Below the pieces are notes generated by a model. The model had not been told where the DNA came from. It made no database searches and worked only from the letters and a program-made list of their open reading frames with translations. This document shows, in pieces, positions 56,761 through 64,000 of a stretch of DNA of 64,000 nucleotides. A program made the position numbers and the translations under genes. Within the stretch, counting starts at the first letter, position 1; every line of letters begins with the position of its first letter. This DNA is from Siphonodentalium dalli (Eukaryota; Mollusca; Scaphopoda; Gadilida; Siphonodentaliidae), in NCBI GenBank assembly GCA_032622095.1, contig CP136068.1, forward strand, positions 111,925,546-111,989,545, given 5' to 3'.

Positions 56761-57339
56761 TCGAGATATATTATGCCTAATTTCGTGCCGGAAAAGTCGT
56801 TGTGTGTATGATGGCTGTCAGTTAGATTTCCCCAATACTGGCTCAGTGTGCGGGCCAATTTCGAAGCACCTGGGTATCAACCCATACACCCTGTGCCTAT
56901 ACGATCCATCGACCGTATCAGTTCGACAACACAATTATATATATGGCTGCACGACGTTATACCATGTGATCGGCACCGGATCGTCTTTTTTGTTTGTGTA
57001 ATGTAAGGACACAGTAAGGTTCATATATTTGTGGACAGTGTATTCTTCGATCCAAAAAAATCGAGTATAAAAAGTGCTTCTATTTCAGACATAACTGTAG
57101 TTCAAGCATAACATCTGACCAGAACAGCAACATGGACCGCATTGACCATAACAACCGCCAATCCCTTTTCATTCTAATGACCACAATAGCACATGCTTAC
57201 CGTTCAAAACAATAACGCCATGCAGCAGGTTGCGACCAACCAACGTCACAGACGAAATGGCTAAATACACGGACAAAGGCACACCGTGCCTGTTTGTGTA
57301 CTATTATATCGAGTGAATACACTCACATATAGACTAAAC

Positions 57340-57679
57340 CACTGTGGGGGAACTACTCCTGGCAATTTGGTTCTCTACCGAGCTTTATTTACATTCTCTA
57401 CCGAGCTCGGTAGAGAATCAGAGTCCTCAGCAGAGAATCGGAATCGGAAAATAAAAAGTCTGTGTATTTCGGGATTAGTTTTTAACTTGTTTTACACACA
57501 TTGATGGCCAGTGACTACAATTTCACGGTAGCTCCATGAAACTCACGAAACACTGTTCTAATGCTGTTGAATTTTACGTTTTATGCCACGATTGCTCGAT
57601 AGAGAATCGGAATCGTCGCTAAAAATGCTCGCGAAACTCGGTAGAGAACCAAATCTCTAGGAGTAGTTCCCCCACAGTG
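57340..57679. mobile_element. hAT-like MITE with 8-bp duplication
   Basis: Inverted ends CACTGTGGGGGAACTACTCC extend through TTTGGTTCTCTACCGAG. Flanks GACTAAAC (57332-57339) and AACTAAAC (57680-57687) match at 7 of 8. A 26-bp perfect palindrome at 57393-57418 centres on GAGCTC, and CTCTACCGAG motifs recur inside. 340 bp, no ORF. Confidence 0.85.
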
Positions 57680-57784
57680 AACTAAACATGCTACCAGAAT
57701 CTCACAGATGGAGTCATAAGTATGCAGATTTATTTACGTAAGCCTTTCAGCGATGGCGAAACTGGTTCTATTCCGCACATCAAG

Positions 57785-58030
57785 GCATGTCTGTCAGTTA
57801 CTTTCTTGAGCTCTGGTTTCTCCTTGTCGTCGCGTGATTTACGGGCGTATGAATCCTCTGCGCGCACTTTACTACACCCATGCATTAGTTTGACAACGGT
57901 ATGCATGCCATTATCGGTTTATGTCAGTTACTTTCTTGAGCGCTGGTTTCTCCTTGTCGTGGCGTGATTTACGGGTGTATGAACCCCCTGCGCGCACTAT
58001 AATTACACCCATTAGTTTGACAAATCTCAG
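57785..58030 (+). repeat. Tandem duplication, ~132-bp unit, 2 copies
   Basis: TCAGTTACTTTCTTGAGC through ATTAGTTTGACAA occurs at about 57794 and 57926 with few differences. Confidence 0.88.
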
Positions 58031-58048
58031 TGCACCTTGGTTGGAGCA

Positions 58049-58340
58049 TTAACCCTTTCTCTACCAAATATATTCTCCCATAATTTATAGAAGGATATAT
58101 TGGAGAGGTATATTTTATTCATGTAGTGGGGTATTCAGGACAAATGAGCAGACGACATTATGAAGAAACGATAACATAACGGCAGAAGGACTCATATTCT
58201 TTGATGCATGGTGGGAAATATTCAGAAAATAACTAATTATCTGAGCATTTCCTAAGGAACTACTCGTCAATGTCTAATGAATAGTGGCTGAGAATAAAGC
58301 ATTACTTACTTAATGAGTATTTATCACAGAAAGGGGTTAA
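58049..58340. mobile_element. Repeat R3 copy bounded by TTAA
   Basis: TTAA at 58049-58052 and 58337-58340; ends CCCTTTCTCTACC and, inverted, CCCCTTTCTGTG. The body matches the R3 repeats at 11955 and 19455. Probably a small TTAA-type MITE with short, diverged terminal repeats. Confidence 0.6.
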
Positions 58341-58347
58341 CACCATA

Positions 58348-58712
58348 TTAAACGGACATGGCTCATTCAAGCTTCCAAATTATGAATATACATATTTTTG
58401 GAAGGATATATAAGATAGGTTGACAAATATACGAAATATTGATATACCGGTTTCATATGCTCTGAAAAATACTGCCCATGGTCACAACCATTTTCCAGCT
58501 GTTTTCAATTATTCGCGCAAAAGTGAAACAAACGCTCTTTATTTATACAATATCAGGAATAAAATAACACGGAACGCTCTTTTCTGTTCCATGATGCTGT
58601 GCAAATGTCTGTTTTTGTTTGTATTGGGATCCAAACATCGTGTTCAATGTTGTAGTTTTTATTATTTCAATGCGTCTCTCGGGGACATATAATACTCCTA
58701 TAAAGTTATTTC
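58348..58712 (+). repeat. Dispersed repeat X, copy 3
   Basis: TTAAACGGACATGGCTCATT through GGAACGCTCTTTTCTGTTCC, as at 6026 and 29125. Confidence 0.78.
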
Positions 58713-58767
58713 AAATATGTATCTACTTAATTCGATACTAGGATCAATTCAAAAGCGAATATTATTA

Positions 58768-59312
58768 CCTTACTCGTATTTAAATTCGCGCAGTACGATT
58801 TTCGCTCAGTTTTGAATTCGCGCACTTTAAATTCGCGCACCTATAGCTGCGCGAATTCAAAACTGACAAAAATATTTTCGTAATATTTCTGTGATATTTT
58901 CGTATATCTTGGAGCTGCTGACAGTTTCGGTTCTTAGTCATTGCTTGAGATAATATATAGACAATAACTTAGTAACTACATACATCATAATCTTGTGGCG
59001 ACCTGGAATATTAGTATTTCTTATACAAGCATATCAACAATGTCTATGTTACCATGATTTGTCGCTTGGCATTGTGAGCAATGGTCTTGATAGCGGTTGG
59101 CCGAATGTAAATATATGCATACATGTATAGGCGTAATTGTATATTCAACCGTTCATAATATATGTAAACTCAGCAACATAGCCCTCTTGTATTTCCTATG
59201 GACTGTGGTTTAGATTAAACTTGGCAGTCGTACTATTTTTCGCTCAGTTTTAAATTCGCGCACCGATGGGTGCATGAATAATAGTACTGCGCGAATTTAA
59301 ATACGAGTAAGG
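58768..59312. mobile_element. TA-flanked MITE with GCGCGAATT hairpins
   Basis: Inverted ends CCTTACTCGTATTTAAATTC, continuing GCGCAGTAC, are perfect for 29 bp. Flanks are TA at 58766-58767 and 59313-59314. Near each end are further TTTTGAATTCGCGCA-type arms, giving nested hairpins (58810-58875). No ORF. Confidence 0.82.
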
Positions 59313-59314
59313 TA

Positions 59315-60990
59315 GGTGTATTTTGGATCGCAACCCCCCAAGTGGCTTTAAATGCTTCTTTCGTTGTTTGCAATTCAGAACGCTGTGCGTAGCGACACGC
59401 CCCCTGTATGCAAGTTAATTTTCTAGTATCAAAAGTAAGTTAAACGTATAGTTAAACGGCGTAAAACTGAGAATTCAATTAAATTTCCCATTACATTTCG
59501 TTCAATTAAGTTGATGGGTATTATACTACCAGCCGTAATCATTGTGTGTTATTTGTGTTAGGCTGCAATACCACGGGTCACCTGTGATTGTTTTAGGCGT
59601 GACACACTCATAATATACGACAGCGTACTAACGTTAGCCGCACGAAGACAACAATCCCGAAATTCCGTTGAATATTACTAAAGAGACCATCCGATAAACA
59701 GCAATTTGTAAGTCGAAAAAGGGGCATAACTCAGTCAAAAATCATCGGACCGTGACCAAGTTTAAACAATATACACGTTTCCGGTATGTGACTTGTGGGT
59801 TGGAACCTGCAATTTGGAGAACAATAAAAACAAGAAAACCATAGTCAGAAATAGTAACGCGCTCAATATCATATAGTATATACCCATGATTGTAATTATA
59901 GAATATAAAATATATTGGTTTCGCGAATGACCAACTCAGAATTCCGTTAAAACAACAATAAGAACCAGCACCTAATTAACGAACTGGCGGTCGAATCCGC
60001 CGTCTCCGACCACAATCCCCAGTGCAGAACGAAAAATGTCTATAAAAGTTGAAATATAAAACTTACAAATTTTCGTTTTCATTTCTTTTATTAGTAATTG
60101 ACATGGCTTGTCACAAACCAAAAATCAACATTATTGACATAATAATGTAAAGGACAATAAACGAAATTGAAATTCCCAACTACACCTTTTACCGGACTCG
60201 GCCTCCAGCTCGCAGTTCGACTTTTAATCATCCCAAAATTTCCCATTCTATAAATAAAACAGCCATGTTAATGTCAGCTCCCACAGCTATCTAGAATCTC
60301 TAGGACAGTATACACGCGGCGCGCGCAATAACCACACAAGTCGCTCTCGTAAGTATGGACGTCCCCACGACAGGCATGCTGATTATAATATAGTCCTCCG
60401 AAATTGTTCGGGGCACAATAACACATGGTCACGAAAGCATAAATGTGACAATTGTATAACGCTAGCTAGCTGTTATTCAGCGTCGGCGGGGCATGCGACC
60501 ATGTATGTGTTCGTTGTGGGCCCGCGGCCACTGCATGTGTGCGCCCCTGTTTGTATGCGCTTTTCGCACATTTGCGAACTAATGTTCATATTCGACTTAT
60601 TTGATTCTGAAATAAGCCAAGCCCATAGTGGACTTATACCCGTTATTGTGTTGGATGGCGCGGGCCACAGTGAAAACACATATATAAAGAGCATACATCT
60701 GGTCGGCAAATATTGAACCTAAATATTCACATTTATTTGGGCCCACAGTGAGCTTATTTTAATTTGTGTGTTTGTTTTTATTTATTTATTTTTAATTTTG
60801 AAAAAAACGAACGCCGTTATAACCTCCGCCATTGCAGGGTACCCAGAGCTACAATACCACATTTGGTTGAAATCGGTCTAGGGGTCTGGGAGAAAAATCC
60901 GAACATATACTACTCTTTGATATATATCAACATATGTATATGTGTGTCAGAGTGATGGAGGCACGGACTCAGTATGACTGTGCATTGCTT
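59315..60990. other. No gene; scattered dispersed repeats
   Basis: 59825-59860 repeats 39395; 60145-60260 repeats 41015; 60590-60770 shares pieces with 21265-21420. 60820-60910 (ACCACATTTGGTTGAAATCG, GGTCTGGGAGAAAA) looks like an RTE/SINE 3' tail. The short frame 60764-60955 is that repeat translated. Confidence 0.5.
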
Positions 60991-60998
60991 CATATTTG

Positions 60999-61252
60999 CT
61001 TAAAGACATATTATGTACTTGTTCGGTGCGATAACTGACAAGATAGTGTGCAGGCGCTATGCCAACTGGAGGAATGTAACATTCTATTATTATTGCCGAA
61101 AATCTGAAGCTAATCAAATGTACACTCCATAGAAAACATCGTCTGAACTACGCTCAATTGTAAATTTTTACTACTCGATTCGGGACGCAACAGTCGGCGA
61201 TAAACGAACGGAAATGATTTCGCCATCGAGAGTCACTGCATTTAATTAATAA
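60999..61252 (+). repeat. Dispersed repeat R6, copy 3
   Basis: TTAAAGACATATTATGTACT through GCCATCGAGAGTCACTGCAT, as at 35272. Confidence 0.78.
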
Positions 61253-61267
61253 ATAAGAACAAGAAAA

Positions 61268-61390
61268 GAAGATGCATGCATCAGATCCCCCATGAACTAT
61301 TTTACAAGATTTAATCACGTATATTTGGAAAGTATTATAAATTTAATATATCTATTTATAACACAATTAGCTCCTAAATTCGGCCTCATG
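61268..61390 (+). repeat. Dispersed repeat R7, copy 2
   Basis: Near-identical to 47410-47530, directly next to an R6 copy. Confidence 0.8.
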
Positions 61391-61609
61391 ATTTAGCATG
61401 ACACACGTTTATTACCGGCACGCGCATTGACGCAAGAGCTTAGAGCAATTATATCATTGGCAACACCAGAACTTTGGTATTATGTTAAAAGTCCAGTGCA
61501 TTTGTGGCTTTTCCTCAAACTATTTGCAACAAAATTTTCTCATTGGGAATAAGTACATTAGCCAATTAAAAGCAACATGCTATAAAATAAAAAATAATCA
61601 AGAAAAGCG

Positions 61610-63490
61610 AAATTGATGAATTTGTGAATTTTGTGAAATAAATTTGTCAAAATTTGTTAAAATACTCAATTTATGACTTTTCAACAATTTTTATAAAAAA
61701 TAATATTTCACAAGGCCTTCCATTTGTGTATCCATTTTGTAAAGTGCGTAGACAATCTTGAATACAGAACAGAAAACTTTTCCCAGATATGTTCAGTATT
61801 TTTCGGGTTATTTGCCTGACAAACTTGGAAGTTTATCTAATTTCAGAGCCGCAATTTCTCAAAATTAACTAAAATCCATCTTTTGTGGTCTTGTATTTTG
61901 AAAACTAAAGAAAAATGAAGGGATCTCTTGTTGCTTTATTAATGTCTTCTCTAGATTGTGCACACACAAAAATTATTTCTTTATGCATCTATGATTGAGA
62001 AGAAAAAAATAAAAATATATATTCTTAAACAAATTGTGTCTTCCATTACATGGACAGCCAAATTTGCCTGTGATCGAGAAACGGCGTGATGAAATAGGAT
62101 ATTTGAGGTAATACAACTCAATAAATATATATCCATATTCCCTTCATTTCTCATAACAACTTAAGTGTACATGGTTAAACACACTGTGAAGGATTTTCCA
62201 AAAACATTCTGTAGAAACTCAACTTATGGTCCAATGAATCCTCAGTATTAACTTTTTTCAAAAAATGCGATTTCGGGGCGCTTTCGTCCATTTTAAAAGG
62301 TTTTTGTGTATAAATAGTAAAAGCAATGTTCGTTTACGGTAAAACTCTTAGTGTTGACATAATAGCTTTACATTGGATACGTCAATGAATGTCACTGGAT
62401 TTCACTCAAGTTTCTGGACACTGACTCCAAATTGGAATATCGGAAAAATTGGGTAGGAGAAACCATATTGACAAAATCTCAGAAAACATGGATCTTGATA
62501 CATAAAACATTACTAAAAACATTCTTTCATTCAGAGTTTACTGCTTCCTGATCTGATGTTCATATTCAGAGCTACAATCCTTTGTGTTGCCATGGCGAAT
62601 TATTATTTCGGGATTGTTCTATATGACATGCCGATTAAGTTCTAAATATACCTCCACAAAAGTACTAATGAAACAATCTACACAAACTGGAATAAAACAA
62701 CGTTTGTCTGCAATGACTAGAATATGGGATGACAAGATTATAGTCTTTTGTGATTACACCTACCCCATTATCAACGTTAAAATTTGGAGTCAGTTTTTTG
62801 AAAAATAATGTGAAATCCAGTAACTGTTGATTGCTTAATCTTTGTAATCCTATTTTTTCCAACATAAGTGTTTTAGGAGGAACGTTCAAATGATTATACA
62901 CATTAAACACTAATTGTGTTCATTGTTGTTTACTATTTGTGCACAAAAATACTATTTAAAATGGACAACTGTATTTAGCAATTCCAACACAGTGTATTTT
63001 ACCTTGTATACTTAAGAGGTTTTTAGAAACACAGGGCATATGGATATCAATGTATCGAGTTGTATGACTTCAAATGTGGTATTTCATAATATCAATTCTG
63101 TGTCACAAGGCAAATTTGGCTATACAATGGAACACTCATTTTGTTTAAGAACATTTCTGTCTTCTCAATCATAGATGCATAAAGTAATCATTGTTTTGCA
63201 CAATCTAATTAGGAAATTAATACAACAGCAAGATATCCTTTGTTTTAAATACTGGACCATAAAATATGGATTTTAGCTAATTCTTAGAAATTGAGTCTCC
63301 GCAATTAGACAAACTCCCAATTTTGGAGGCACATAACTCGAAAAATACTCAACGTATTGGAAAATGTTTGCTGCTCTGTAATCAGAATTTAGTACTCGAC
63401 AGAATGGATATACTTATGGAAGAACTTGTTGAGTTTTTTATAAACATCATTGAACAGGAATAAATTGAGTAATTTACCAAATTTTGGCAA
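61610..63490. repeat. Giant imperfect inverted repeat (~0.8-kb arms)
   Basis: Left arm about 61610-62470 and right arm about 62720-63490. Paired landmarks: TACTCAATTTAT at 61660 with its complement near 63462; TATGCATCTATGATTGAGAA at 61985 with its complement near 63160; CAGCCAAATTTGCCT at 62055 with its complement near 63112. The centre (62470-62720) holds GACTCCAAATT. Arms have drifted (about 70-75% by eye) and contain no convincing gene. Confidence 0.85.
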
Positions 63491-63524
63491 ATGCAAATGC
63501 ATGGCTAATAAAATCATCATAATT

Positions 63525-63960
63525 AGACGCCACACGGGCGGTTCGGGTTGTTCGCTTCATTGGCGGCGAACATATAATCGGCGATGATGACATATCGAGG
63601 GTTAATTGCCTGGATATGTTGGGCAATATTCCTCATTACTTCGCGAATCTATAGTCGACGTTAGTTCCGCTATATCGACATATGTGGAGTTCTTCGTGGC
63701 ACGATTGTGACTATATTGAAATTGTGGAAAAAAGGGTTAATATTTACGCGCGGTCGCAGCCCCCATCCGCGCGTGGGCGTGTTTTCATGTGCTTCATCGC
63801 GACAAACATTGTGATGTCGCCATTTCGAGTGCTAATTGCCTGGCATGGCTTTGGTGGGCGATTCCCACTTGTTTATATGCGAATATAGTCGATGCATGGT
63901 AGTTCCGCTACATATATGTGTGGAGTTATTATGGTACGATTTTCGCTTCCGGCCACTCAA
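63525..63960 (+). repeat. Dispersed repeat R8, second two-unit copy
   Basis: GCTTCATTGGCGGCGAACAT, ATATCGAGGGTTAATTGCCT and, in unit two, CATTTCGAGTGCTAATTGCC, parallel to 50390-50885. Confidence 0.75.
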
Positions 63961-64000
63961 TGGGAAGGCTTGCCAGCGCTCCGCGCTAATCCCTTGAGTG

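Noticed and set aside
56493-56858. 121-codon - strand ORF with Gly run
   Set aside because: Built across the poly-C tract and low-complexity sequence, with no motif.

Overview
The window is AT-rich, intron-bearing, transposon-dense invertebrate nuclear DNA. Spliced coding exons with GT/AG borders, several kinds of non-LTR retrotransposon (LINE), a tRNA-derived SINE, many MITEs and a relic of a Polinton/Maverick-type packaging ATPase all point to an animal. A marine lophotrochozoan (mollusc, brachiopod or similar) is the likeliest source, but this is inference from repeat style and not from a diagnostic gene.

The only host gene I can support is a tetraspanin on the + strand. Its five 3' exons (6539-6613, 7036-7149, 8502-8663, 13313-13396, 17096-17158) are all in phase 0. 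They encode TM3, a six-cysteine large extracellular loop and TM4, and end in a short tail with an acidic dileucine-like signal. The first exons (TM1, small loop, TM2) were not found and probably lie left of the window. The introns are filled with repeats: a complete but broken LINE with an 11-bp target duplication (2417-6018), a foldback, TTAA- and TA-flanked MITEs, a Mutator-like MITE and a LINE scrap.

From 17.2 kb onward I see no convincing host gene. 17.5-23 kb: MITEs, inverted repeats and a SINE. 23.1-24.3 kb: a 5'-truncated LINE on the - strand. 24.3-25.7 kb: the ATPase pseudogene with a C-terminal zinc finger. 26-29.5 kb: minisatellites and dispersed repeats. 29.49-34.13 kb: an apparently full-length LINE on the - strand with intact ORF1 and ORF2, in one frame and separated by a single TAG. 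35-47 kb: LINE scraps, a ~19-unit minisatellite and more MITEs. 48.6-50.3 kb: a truncated LINE inside a tandem repeat. 52-59.3 kb: palindromic MITEs, a strong hairpin, a hAT-like MITE and a TA-flanked MITE. 61.6-63.5 kb: a very large imperfect inverted repeat.

The most unusual signal is a 67-bp palindrome with 26-bp arms. Each arm contains TATATAAG facing out from the centre. It recurs, singly, in pairs or as half-sites, in at least eight places and inside elements with four unrelated sets of terminal repeats: three TTAA-flanked piggyBac-like shells and one TA-flanked shell. The same AT-rich spacer unit travels with it. It looks like a shared or nested module that has moved between MITE families. 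The intact LINE at 29.5-34.1 kb sits in the middle of one of these palindromes.
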